DNA of 64,000 nucleotides from Bacteroides sp. GM023. GTDB taxonomy: Bacteria; Bacteroidota; Bacteroidia; Bacteroidales; Bacteroidaceae. The notes under the pieces are model-generated. The model was given only the letters and a program-made list of their open reading frames with translations. It made no database searches and had not been told where the DNA came from. The DNA lies in the NCBI RefSeq assembly GCF_014750685.1, contig NZ_JAAXGE010000010.1:62001-126000 (forward strand). Reading direction: 5' to 3'. Of this stretch, positions 35,376 to 43,392 are shown piece after piece (the first letter of the stretch is position 1; the number at the start of each line of letters is the position of its first letter). A program made the translations under genes and the position numbers.

Positions 35376-36554
35376 TTACCTCTCTGAATAATTTGCCAGA
35401 TTGTAACATACCGGCTTAGTGCTATTACCCACACGGTAAATACCGAATTTGAAATAGTAGCCATCTTTGTCGTTACGTCCAATCAGGATTTTTTCATTGT
35501 CAACAATATGTTTACTAACCTTTTTTCCTTTGTCCTGGTAGTCCATCTGTACATCGAGCATACCCGGCTTCACGATTGTTTCGGCTTCTTTTCCGTAGAC
35601 CGTCCAGTCGATATGGATGCAGAATGTAATCCAGCAATCTTTCGGAAAATCGGCATAAGGCATTTTATAAGCAATGGTAGATACTTTATATTCAGATGTC
35701 ACAGGTTTCATGATCGGTGTCTTTTCTGGATTTGCGTTGCAACGGTCGTCTTTGTCTGTCAGCCATTTACGGTCGGAGTTAGCTTTGATATAGAACCATC
35801 CGCCGGAGAATCCGAATGCCAGTGGCGGGTATCCGCCCTGTTCAACCAGCCATCCGTTGGCTTTGCCGGCTGTATATACAGGATTGCCCTGTTTGTCTTT
35901 CACCGGATTGCCTTGCTTATCCAGTTTGGCTTTTTTCTCGTGTCCGGCGTTTTTCTTGAAGATAGTAGTTTTTTCCAGTTCTATGAATTCGTCAACTGTC
36001 AGTGTCTTCACTTCACCCTGCGGAGTCTGAACCAGGGTACGGTCCGGCATTCCATGCCATTGGGCGAAAATTGTCGAAACATCACTACCCAATGTAGAAG
36101 GGATATATACCGAAAACTCATAGTCGCGGGAAGCACCCTGTGGACAAGCTCCTTTTCCATGATGATATACGGTTTTCATAATCTGTGCCTTCTTGTAGGT
36201 ATCCACAGGCTCCCCTTTGAAATCGTCGGAAGTTGCATAGCAATAAGAGAATTCAGCACGCCCTTTTGTTTCCCCTTTGGCGTATCCCGACAGCGTGTTA
36301 TCATCTTCCTTCAGTTCAAAACGATAAGAAGGTTTTCCGTTAAACATACGGGTGAAGTCGCATTGAATGGCATGCGGCTTCTTAGAACCGACTGCTACCC
36401 AGCAACCGTCTATTATCTGATTGACACGTGCCGTATCTCCCTGTACGTTTACACGTTCGGTAAGCGAAACCAGTGTTTGTGTATTTTTAGTCTGGGCGGT
36501 CATTGCCGTGCATCCTGCCGCTACCACACAGATAGCTAAAATGTTTTTCTTCAT
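35376..36554 (-). CDS. Heparin lyase I (polysaccharide lyase family 13)
   Basis: 392 residues with a signal peptide (AICVVAAGCTAMTAQ). It cleaves heparin by beta-elimination at sulfated iduronate. It matches the PL13 heparinase I layout: ERVNVQGDTARVNQIIDGCW with the early conserved Gln, the jelly-roll core IFAQWHGMPDRTLVQTPQGE with the catalytic-type His, and the C-terminal DGYYFKFGIYRVGNSTKPVC with the catalytic Tyr/Lys region. I recall the B. thetaiotaomicron PL13 enzyme (BT_4675) being encoded away from its main heparin PUL, which fits the isolated position here. It has its own promoter and terminator. Confidence 0.94.
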   Translation of the reverse strand: MKKNILAICVVAAGCTAMTAQTKNTQTLVSLTERVNVQGDTARVNQIIDGCWVAVGSKKPHAIQCDFTRMFNGKPSYRFELKEDDNTLSGYAKGETKGRAEFSYCYATSDDFKGEPVDTYKKAQIMKTVYHHGKGACPQGASRDYEFSVYIPSTLGSDVSTIFAQWHGMPDRTLVQTPQGEVKTLTVDEFIELEKTTIFKKNAGHEKKAKLDKQGNPVKDKQGNPVYTAGKANGWLVEQGGYPPLAFGFSGGWFYIKANSDRKWLTDKDDRCNANPEKTPIMKPVTSEYKVSTIAYKMPYADFPKDCWITFCIHIDWTVYGKEAETIVKPGMLDVQMDYQDKGKKVSKHIVDNEKILIGRNDKDGYYFKFGIYRVGNSTKPVCYNLANYSER

Positions 36555-36583
36555 TCTATTCGGTATTAAGTTTGTTGACGGTG

Positions 36584-36591
36584 CAAAAATA
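36584..36591 (-). promoter_or_regulatory. Promoter of the heparin lyase gene, next to a hairpin
   Basis: The minus strand reads TATTTTTG, 29 bases before the ATG at 36554. Directly upstream a hairpin GAAAGGCA / TGCCTTTC (about 36593-36623) probably terminates the DUF4738-like gene and overlaps the -33 region. Confidence 0.55.
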
Positions 36592-36677
36592 CGAAAGGCA
36601 ACCTCTTCGGCTGCCTTTCTTTTGTCTCAAATGTTTTCACATTTGTGTAATTCTACTGTCAACACCCGCTCACAGGC

Positions 36678-37229
36678 TTAATTGGACGGTTCGTCGTCAT
36701 ATTCTTCTTCAAGCACATCGACTTTTTGGATGCTCATCTTTCCATCGGCGGTGATGGTGATAGAAAGCGGCATATAGAGATCCGTCTGCGGATAACACAC
36801 GCTTGCGGCATACACTATTCCCTGCGGAGTAGTCTTATCATATACGATTCCTTCCAAAACGGAATTAGACAGGAATTTGGCATCTACTACAGATGAAAAA
36901 TCATTCTTGGTGAATGTCTTATCAAACACCTTTTCATTGCCGCGGGTCAGTCGCAACACTATTTTATTATCGATATAGGTATCTCCCATTTCATTGGTGA
37001 CATGAGGCAGGCTTTCGTCCGGAGTACGTGATACCATGGAATGATAGTCTTTTCCTTTAAACTTAAAGTCCGTTTCGCTTTTAGAAGTCTGCATGCGTTG
37101 TAAGCCGCGGGCATCCACACTATCCATTGTTGCCAGCGTCGATTCATTATTTGAAGTTCCTTTTTTACCGCCACATGCAGTCACAGCCACTGCCAATGGC
37201 AACAAAAGCAAATAAATTAGTTTTCTCAT
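36678..37229 (-). CDS. DUF4738-like lipoprotein
   Basis: A 183-residue lipoprotein (lipobox AVTAC, Cys19, then GGKKG). The mature part contains YHSMVSRTPDESLPHVTNEM, IVLRLTRGNEKVFDKTFTKN and PQTDLYMPLSITITADGKMS, with an acidic C-terminus EEEYDDEPSN. I associate this with DUF4738, common in Bacteroides and of unknown function. It lies between the heparin lyase gene on the same strand and the divergent regulator at 37345; a functional link is not shown. Confidence 0.7.
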   Translation of the reverse strand: MRKLIYLLLLPLAVAVTACGGKKGTSNNESTLATMDSVDARGLQRMQTSKSETDFKFKGKDYHSMVSRTPDESLPHVTNEMGDTYIDNKIVLRLTRGNEKVFDKTFTKNDFSSVVDAKFLSNSVLEGIVYDKTTPQGIVYAASVCYPQTDLYMPLSITITADGKMSIQKVDVLEEEYDDEPSN

Positions 37230-37309
37230 ACGTAAGTTTTCTGTTTATAAATAGGTAACAAAGGAACAAAAAGAGCGGGATATTTACAAGTGTAACCGAC
37301 ATTTTTTCC

Positions 37310-37317
37310 TACATTTG
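37310..37317 (+). promoter_or_regulatory. Promoter of the HTCS gene
   Basis: TACATTTG matches TAnnTTTG and overlaps the TTG at 37315, so translation must start downstream, at ATG 37345. Confidence 0.6.
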
Positions 37318-37344
37318 CGGAATAAATCTTGCAAACCTGATACC

Positions 37345-40300
37345 ATGTACCGACGAATTAGAGCAATTCTTTTACTCATTTACATATGCTGCATCCCTAG
37401 TGGTGTATATGGGCAAAAAGTGAATTATCAGCAATTCGATAATATATATCTTGGCGCCGAGGCTTCAGTTATCAGTTGTTTTCTGCAAGATAGCGAGGGG
37501 CTGATATGGATCGGTTCAAACAAAGGATTATTCAGTTACGACGGTTATTCCACCCAACAGCATTTCACGTACGGCGAGCGTAACAACACACGCATTTACT
37601 GCGGTATTATCGCAGATAATACCCATCTGTATCTGGGAACAGATAACGGAATACTTGTTTACAACTACCGTACGGACAAATACGAACAACCGGAGACGGA
37701 TTTTCCCACCGACGTCCGCACGATGGCACTTCAAGGGGATACGTTATGGATAGGTTCATTAAACGGACTCTATACTTATCAACTAAAAGACCGCAAACTG
37801 ACCTGTTTTGATAGCAAGCATAGTGGTTTGTCCCATAATACAATCTATTCCATCATCCATACGAAAGAGAATCAGATTTATGTAGGTACTTATAATGGTT
37901 TATGCCGTTACCAACCGGAAAGCGGGAAATTTGAAAGTATTTTCCTGCCTGTCACCCGAGGAATAAGTAATTTGTTTGTCAACTCCTTACTGGAAGATAC
38001 CACCCGGCAGTGTATTTGGATTGGCATGGAAGGTTATCTGTTCCAATACACCCCTGCAACGGGAAAAATGAATGCGATAGAAGTTTTCCATAATAATTCT
38101 ATCAAATCACTGGCATTGGACGGTGACGGAAATTTATTAGCAGGTACAGATAACGGGCTTTATGTATATCAGAATGACAAGGAGCCTTTGCAGCATATCA
38201 TCCATGATTCGCGTAATATCCAGTCATTGACAAACAATATTGTCTGGAATATCTTTTCCGATCAGGAACATAATATTTGGCTGGGAACCGACTATGGAAT
38301 TTCCTTGTCACGCTATAACAGTGCCCTGCAATTCGTTCCTATCTCTCAAATTACGGGCACGGGAGACGGGAATCAATTCTACTCATTGTTCCGGGATTCA
38401 AAAGGATTTTATTGGTTTGGCGGTACGAACGGGCTGCTCCGTTTTGTTCATCCTGCCGGAACCAAACACGAAGCCGCCTGGTACAGGATGGGAGATAAAA
38501 CACATCCTTTGTCCCATAATCGCATCCGTCATATTTACGAAGATAAAGAACAGCAATTATGGATAGCTACGGATGGCAGTATCAACCGCTATGACTATGC
38601 AACACAGCAGTTTATACACTATAATATTATCGACAGCACGGGGACTTACAATACAAACTGGGCTTATTACATCTTCGAAGACAATTCCGGACATCTATGG
38701 ATTGCCACTTGTTTAGGCGGAATCTTTGTAGTAGACAAGCATAAATTGATGCAATCTAACGGCGAACAATATGTAGCCGAACAAAATTACTCCATTCACA
38801 ACGGACTTTCGGGTATGTTTATCAATCAGATTATGCCTGATAAGGAAGGGAATGTATGGGTATTGCTGTACAACAGTAAAGGATTGGATAAAATCAACCC
38901 GCGCACACAGCAAGTCACCAAGCTCTTTGCCGACGAGTTAAGTGGAGAAATGAGTCCGAATTATCTGCTATGTGATGCAGACGGAATGATTTGGGTAGGG
39001 TTTCACGGGGGAGTGATGCGCATTAATCCTAAAGATTCCAGTCATCAAGGTTTCTCTTTCGGAAGTTTCAATAATAATGAAATTCTGTCCATGACATCGG
39101 TAAAAGATCATATTTGGATTTCCACCACCAACGGACTTTGGATTATCGACCGGAAAACAATGGATGCGCGCCAGCAAAATATGACGGACAAGCGTTTTAC
39201 CAGTTTACTGTTCGATTCAGTGGACGGAAATGTTTATTTGGGTGGTGCCGACGGTTTTGCCATCTCCCATCCGGAGATACAGAGCATAAACCATACTGAG
39301 CGTCCTATTCTTCTGACGGCTCTGTACATCAACAATCAGTTGATGAATCCGCGTACTACAGATATTCCCAATATTCGCTATACAAATGCCATCGAACTAA
39401 AGTACGACCAAAATAATCTGGCTTTCGAATTGTCAGATCTCCCCTATTCTCTCGAGGAAAAGAATAAGTTCGTTTATCGGTTGGAAGGCATGGATAAGGA
39501 ATGGAACTTTCTGAAATCCAATACAAACCGCATCACTTATAGCAACTTGAGTTATGGAGATTATCAGCTATTTATCAGTAAAGTAGAAAAGAGCGGATTC
39601 CCCTCTGAGCATCCTTATATATTGGACATAAAGATTCTGCCACCCTGGTATTATACGTTTTGGGCGAAAATGCTCTATTGCCTTTTGCTTATGAGCCTCG
39701 TTGCGTGGACTATCAACTTTTTCCGGGTTAAAAACCGGTTGAAAATGGAACGCCTGGAAAAAGAGAAGATTTTGGAACAGTCACGTCAGAAAATGGCGTT
39801 CTTTACCAATCTGTCCAATGAGTTGAAGACACCTCTCAGCCGGATTATCGCTCCTGTCAGCCAACTGTTGCCTGCCACGGAAGCTGTACACGAAAAGCAG
39901 ACACTGGAAGAGGTACAGCGCAATGCCATGAAGATAAATTCATTGATTCATCAAGTGCTTAACTTCAACCGGATAGAGGACAATGCGGATTCGTTGCTAA
40001 TTCTGTCGCGCATCGAGTTGGTATCTTTCAGCCGCAGCCTGTTCTCCGTTTATGAAGAAAATCCCCGGCTCACTTTCCATTTTGAAGCGAACAAAGCCAA
40101 AATTTACGCGGATATGGATGCTATCAAATTGGGTGTGATACTGTATAATCTACTCTCAAATGCCGTAAAGTTTACCCCGGATGGCGGAAGTGTGCGGCTT
40201 TCTCTTTTCTATTCGCAGGAAACCGGGCAACTGGATATTTGCGTATCGGATACCGGAACCGGAATCCCGCAGCAGGATATTCCCTATATCTTCCAGCGTT

Positions 40301-40875
40301 TCTATCAATCTCCCCGTTCGGGGCATAAGGAAGGTACGGGTATCGGGCTTTATCTAGTGAAAACGTATACGGAACTGCATGGAGGACACATCAACGGAGT
40401 CACTTCCGAAGAGAACCAAGGCACAAGTGTAGGATTAAGCATCCCTGTCACTGCCATCGAAGAGGAGGAAATTCCGGCTAGCCAAACGAAGAAATCGCTG
40501 GAATCATTGCCTGTACTCAAACCTATCGAGGCAGAATCACAGGATGAGAAATTCCTGTCGAATATTATCCGCCTGATTGAAGACCATCTCTCCGATGCAG
40601 ACTTGAACGTAAATGCCCTATGCGAGTTGTCCGGCTTCAGCAACAAACAGATTTACCGGAAGGTTAAACAACTGACCGGAATGTCGCCGGTAGAATATAT
40701 CAAATCCATCCGGATGAAAAAGGCAGCGATGCTGCTGCAACAAAAGAAATTTACCGTTGCCGAAGTGATGTATATGGTAGGTTTTTCCAATCACTCTTAT
40801 TTCTCCAAATGTTTCCAGTCAGAGTTCGGAAAGACACCGAAACAATATATGCAGCCTGCCGTTGAAGGAGATTAG
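37345..40875 (+). CDS. Hybrid two-component-type regulator lacking phospho-His and receiver domain
   Basis: About 1176 residues from ATG 37345: a signal peptide; periplasmic beta-propeller repeats (LWIGSNKGLFSYDG, LWIGSLNGLYTYQ and similar) to about 660; a Y_Y_Y domain to about 765; a membrane helix at ~771-795; HisKA; HATPase_c; then an AraC helix-turn-helix (~1070-1170). The HisKA box reads NLSNELKTPL, where other HTCS proteins have NISHEFRTPL, so the phospho-accepting His is N825. ATP-binding motifs are intact (N939, D969-TGTGI, G997-TGIGL). Only about 35 residues separate HATPase_c from the HTH, so the usual ~115-residue receiver domain is absent. It is the likely regulator of the galactan PUL starting at 43630, through a non-phosphorelay mechanism. 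Confidence 0.93.
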   Translation: MYRRIRAILLLIYICCIPSGVYGQKVNYQQFDNIYLGAEASVISCFLQDSEGLIWIGSNKGLFSYDGYSTQQHFTYGERNNTRIYCGIIADNTHLYLGTDNGILVYNYRTDKYEQPETDFPTDVRTMALQGDTLWIGSLNGLYTYQLKDRKLTCFDSKHSGLSHNTIYSIIHTKENQIYVGTYNGLCRYQPESGKFESIFLPVTRGISNLFVNSLLEDTTRQCIWIGMEGYLFQYTPATGKMNAIEVFHNNSIKSLALDGDGNLLAGTDNGLYVYQNDKEPLQHIIHDSRNIQSLTNNIVWNIFSDQEHNIWLGTDYGISLSRYNSALQFVPISQITGTGDGNQFYSLFRDSKGFYWFGGTNGLLRFVHPAGTKHEAAWYRMGDKTHPLSHNRIRHIYEDKEQQLWIATDGSINRYDYATQQFIHYNIIDSTGTYNTNWAYYIFEDNSGHLWIATCLGGIFVVDKHKLMQSNGEQYVAEQNYSIHNGLSGMFINQIMPDKEGNVWVLLYNSKGLDKINPRTQQVTKLFADELSGEMSPNYLLCDADGMIWVGFHGGVMRINPKDSSHQGFSFGSFNNNEILSMTSVKDHIWISTTNGLWIIDRKTMDARQQNMTDKRFTSLLFDSVDGNVYLGGADGFAISHPEIQSINHTERPILLTALYINNQLMNPRTTDIPNIRYTNAIELKYDQNNLAFELSDLPYSLEEKNKFVYRLEGMDKEWNFLKSNTNRITYSNLSYGDYQLFISKVEKSGFPSEHPYILDIKILPPWYYTFWAKMLYCLLLMSLVAWTINFFRVKNRLKMERLEKEKILEQSRQKMAFFTNLSNELKTPLSRIIAPVSQLLPATEAVHEKQTLEEVQRNAMKINSLIHQVLNFNRIEDNADSLLILSRIELVSFSRSLFSVYEENPRLTFHFEANKAKIYADMDAIKLGVILYNLLSNAVKFTPDGGSVRLSLFYSQETGQLDICVSDTGTGIPQQDIPYIFQRFYQSPRSGHKEGTGIGLYLVKTYTELHGGHINGVTSEENQGTSVGLSIPVTAIEEEEIPASQTKKSLESLPVLKPIEAESQDEKFLSNIIRLIEDHLSDADLNVNALCELSGFSNKQIYRKVKQLTGMSPVEYIKSIRMKKAAMLLQQKKFTVAEVMYMVGFSNHSYFSKCFQSEFGKTPKQYMQPAVEGD

Positions 40876-40933
40876 CGAAGTGCCTGTACATATTATTTCC
40901 CTATTATTTCCTTGTTTATTAGCAGAATAACCG

Positions 40934-40941
40934 TACCTTTG
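40934..40941 (+). promoter_or_regulatory. Promoter of the PD-(D/E)XK nuclease-family gene
   Basis: TACCTTTG lies 28 bases before ATG 40969 (16 bases before the alternative ATG 40957). Confidence 0.6.
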
Positions 40942-40968
40942 TTTGTATAATAATGAATGACCAGAAAT

Positions 40969-41853
40969 ATGGAAACTACCGACCGTTATATAAGGTTTGA
41001 TTGGGCAATCAAGCGCCTGCTACGCCAAAAAGCTAATTTTGGCGTACTCGAAGGATTCCTCACCGTTTTGCTGGGTGAGGAAGTTAAAATCGTCGAGTTA
41101 CTTGAAAGTGAAGGCAACCAACTGACAGCTAATGACAAGTTTAACCGGGTGGATATTAAAGCTAAAAACAGCAAGGGGGAAATCATCATTATTGAAGTAC
41201 AGAATACCCGCGAGTTGGATTATCTCGAACGCATTTTATACGGGGTGGCTAAAGCAATCACCGAACATATGTCTTTGGGAGAACGATATTATGAAGTGAA
41301 AAAAATCTATTCCATCAGTATTCTCTATTTCGACATCGGTAGCGGCAGTGACTATCTGTATCATGGGCAAAATTCATTTGTAGGTGTCCATACTGGAGAT
41401 TACCTGAAGGTCAGCAGCAAAGAGAAGGATGCCATCGTCCCCAGGCTTCCGTCTGAAATCTACCCTGAATATTTCCTTATCCGAGTGAATGAATTTAACA
41501 AGGTAGCAGTTACTCCGCTGGAAGAGTGGATAGAATATCTGAAAACCGGTTGCATACGTCCCGACACCAAAGCGCCAGGATTGGAAGAAGCGCGTAAAAA
41601 GCTAATCTATTATAACATGACGCCCGAAGAACGTCGTGCATACGATGAGCACTTAAGTGCCATGATGATACAAAACGATGTATTGGATACAGCTAAACTG
41701 GAAGGGTTAATAGAAGGAAGACAGGAAGGATTGATAGAAGGCGAGAAAAGAAAACAGTCAGCAATAGCCTGTAATTTGAAGAAAATGGGACTTTCCGTTG
41801 AAATGATTACTGAAGCTACCGGATTGTCTCCCGAAGAAATAGAAAAACTTTAG
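40969..41853 (+). CDS. Rpn / PD-(D/E)XK nuclease-family 'transposase' protein
   Basis: About 294 residues from ATG 40969 (ATG 40957 is possible and adds four residues). It belongs to the PDDEXK_2/Rpn group: RYIRFDWAIKRLLRQKANFG at the N-terminus, then the nuclease core FNRVDIKAKNSKGEIIIIEV with Q after it (D...ExQ), and LDYLERILYGVAKAITEHM. The C-terminal helical tail has GLIEGRQEGLIEGEKRK and a short LSVEMITEATGLSPEEIEKL helix pair typical of the family. These proteins promote RecA-independent DNA transfer in E. coli but lack classical transposon ends. None are seen here. It lies between the HTCS gene and its likely target PUL. Confidence 0.9.
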   Translation: METTDRYIRFDWAIKRLLRQKANFGVLEGFLTVLLGEEVKIVELLESEGNQLTANDKFNRVDIKAKNSKGEIIIIEVQNTRELDYLERILYGVAKAITEHMSLGERYYEVKKIYSISILYFDIGSGSDYLYHGQNSFVGVHTGDYLKVSSKEKDAIVPRLPSEIYPEYFLIRVNEFNKVAVTPLEEWIEYLKTGCIRPDTKAPGLEEARKKLIYYNMTPEERRAYDEHLSAMMIQNDVLDTAKLEGLIEGRQEGLIEGEKRKQSAIACNLKKMGLSVEMITEATGLSPEEIEKL

Positions 41854-41877
41854 ATTCCACTTCCGTATAAAGCATAC

Positions 41878-41920
41878 AAACTCACTTTTATCCTACATTC
41901 TATAAGATAAAAGTGAGTTT
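41878..41920. terminator. Bidirectional terminator
   Basis: AAACTCACTTTTATC (41878-41892) pairs perfectly with GATAAAAGTGAGTTT (41906-41920). It separates the convergent nuclease gene and the unknown gene at 41934. Confidence 0.85.
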
Positions 41921-41933
41921 TGCTATCTGCTCC

Positions 41934-42446
41934 CTATTCATTCTCATCTATCCACTTCCTCAACATTACAGTTTGGTTATGGTAATAGGCGCATAAATGA
42001 TTGATTAGCCGATGAGATTGTGATAAAGACACCACTACCGACATTAACTCCGAAGTCAAGCCCAATGCCTTTTGACGGGTACCTACATCTTGAACATGAA
42101 TAAAATAAAGGGAAAAAGCCCGGTGAAGCACCGGAATGTAACGTTCCCACGGAAGTTCCAGACTAGCTAATAATGTTTTCGATTCTTCCAACCGGCGAAG
42201 CAGATAATGGGGCAAATCATCTCCCGGATGCATATTCTGCCGGAAAGAAGTAAGCATTTCTTTTGCATAACGTTCGAAATAAATCCGCAAGGCTTCCATT
42301 TCTTCCGCTTGAATTGTTTCGGGGGCCTTTGTTTCGGGAGACTTTGATTCAAGAATCATTGATTCATTAGAACTTGATTTTGCAGATTCGCCAATGATAG
42401 TAGCTACCGGATTGGCATCAGAGTACACTGTGTTATCAGTATCCAT
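41934..42446 (-). CDS. Unknown protein downstream of a structured RNA
   Basis: About 170 residues from ATG 42446; the longer frame to 42506 would read through the 3' part of the structured RNA at 42469-42646. I do not recognise it. The N-terminal ~55 residues are low-complexity and acidic (SSSNESMILESKSPETKAPE), and the rest is predicted helical (AEEMEALRIYFERYAKEMLT, LLASLELPWERYIPVLHRAF, LTSELMSVVVSLSQSHRLIN). There is no signal peptide and no clear membrane helix. It begins 22 bases after the U-run that ends the structured RNA, so its expression could depend on read-through of that terminator. Confidence 0.6.
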   Translation of the reverse strand: MDTDNTVYSDANPVATIIGESAKSSSNESMILESKSPETKAPETIQAEEMEALRIYFERYAKEMLTSFRQNMHPGDDLPHYLLRRLEESKTLLASLELPWERYIPVLHRAFSLYFIHVQDVGTRQKALGLTSELMSVVVSLSQSHRLINHLCAYYHNQTVMLRKWIDENE

Positions 42447-42468
42447 AATAAAAGGTATTGTATAGGCG

Positions 42469-42646
42469 AAAAAAAAAGCGGTTCCGCCTGACCCGTTACC
42501 TGACACTCATACAAACAGTCTAAGCCGGAGGCACATTAATGCTCTCCACGGGGGACAGAACCGCATATCACAAACAGTAGCAGGCATAAGAATGCCCGCT
42601 ACTGTTGTTGAAGCAGGTTCATTGTTTGTATGATATATAAGTCAGG
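42469..42646 (-). ncRNA. Structured RNA with alternative long helices and 3' U-run (switch or 6S-like)
   Basis: On the minus strand a promoter (TATCTTTG, 42659-42652) is followed by about 178 nt ending in nine U (42477-42469). Plus-strand coordinates of the pairings are: (A) 42641-42647 with 42498-42504 (7 bp) and 42623-42632 with 42508-42517 (10 bp), closing most of the RNA; (B) the same 42620s segment with 42565-42576 (12 bp, one bulge); (C) a hairpin 42575-42587 / 42592-42604 (13 bp, one mismatch); (D) 42558-42564 with 42478-42484 and 42548-42552 with 42492-42496, directly before the U-run. A and B exclude each other, and D crosses A. No ORF lies inside. It could be a leader switch for the 41934 gene or an independent RNA. 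Confidence 0.7.
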
Positions 42647-42651
42647 TTCTG

Positions 42652-42659
42652 CAAAGATA
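42652..42659 (-). promoter_or_regulatory. Promoter of the structured RNA
   Basis: The minus strand reads TATCTTTG, with TTG about 20 bases upstream (near 42673-42677). The inferred start is near 42646. Confidence 0.65.
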
Positions 42660-42789
42660 CTATCTTTTTTTGAACAATCGCAACGAAAAAGGAGAGAAAA
42701 TGACTATCTGCATATAAGTTTAAACTTGACATTCTTAATCATAATTCATGCGAATCAGTAGTTGAATGAGAGTAAAAAGGTACCGTAAT

Positions 42790-43308
42790 GAATCATAAGT
42801 TCCACCGGTTTCACCTTATAGTTGAAACACCGATGGATAAGGTGAAAGCGGGTGAAAGCAATGGCTAAATTCAGGTGAAAACTACTATATTCGCTTTCAC
42901 CTTGTTTTCTTAAAATATCCCTTGAGCTAAAACGAATATGGTTATAGCTAATCCGGATATGATTATAGCTAATCGAAATATGCTAATAGCAAATCCGCTG
43001 TCAGGTGTTAATAGCATGAACATCAGGTATTAACAGCTTGGACATCAGGTGCTAATAGTTTGGTTATCAAGTATTAATACTTGAATCATTGGAGCTATAT
43101 ACCCTGTATATTGGAGCTATATATCCATCATGCTGAATCTATATGTACAACACGATGGGGCTATATGTCCAACAACCGGTATAAATAAATTCAATAGGTG
43201 AAAGCGATTACGGAGGATTTCACCTTATTTATTCACTCGGTTTCACCCGCTTTCACCTTATTCATCGGTGTTTCAACCATAAGGTGAAATTGGTGGAACC
43301 TATGATTC
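42790..43308. repeat. Second giant imperfect palindrome of nested short repeats, no ORF
   Basis: A ~519-bp block whose ends are inverted copies over about 110 bases: 42790-42902 against 43197-43308, sharing GAATCATA, GTTCCACC, TTTCACCTTAT, GTTGAAACACCGATG and ATAAGGTGAAAGCGGGTGAA. The arms repeat GGTGAAAGC/GCTTTCACC at least five times. The core (about 42920-43180) carries other direct repeats: ATAGCTAATC, then TCAGGTGTTAATAG-type units at 43003-43070, then GGAGCTATATA-type units at 43091-43160. Near-identical 14-base direct repeats ATGCGAATCANTAG flank it at 42748-42761 and 43326-43339. It has no credible gene. Confidence 0.8.
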
Positions 43309-43344
43309 AAAAGTTCGTGTTACTTATGCGAATCAATAGGTAAA

Positions 43345-43392
43345 AAACAAACTATTATTCATTTCCGTACAAGAATGAATGATAGTTTGTTT
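43345..43392. terminator. Strong hairpin between the palindrome and the GH gene
   Basis: AAACAAACTATTATTCATT (43345-43363) pairs with AATGAATGATAGTTTGTTT (43374-43392) with one mismatch. T-runs follow on both strands (TTTTTT on minus, TTTT on plus). No annotated gene ends here, so it may end a transcript running through the palindrome. The rest of 43309-43590 shows nothing else I can name. Confidence 0.55.

Noticed and set aside
35508..36539. 343-codon plus-strand frame opposite the heparin lyase gene
   Set aside because: Its composition is Cys/Phe/Arg-rich as expected of an antisense shadow; the minus-strand frame matches PL13.
37315..37344. TTG start for the HTCS gene
   Set aside because: It overlaps the TACATTTG promoter box; ATG 37345 begins a normal signal peptide.
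40957..41853. Complete transposon around the 'transposase' gene
   Set aside because: Rpn/PDDEXK_2 proteins are named transposases by convention; no terminal inverted repeats or target duplication border the gene.
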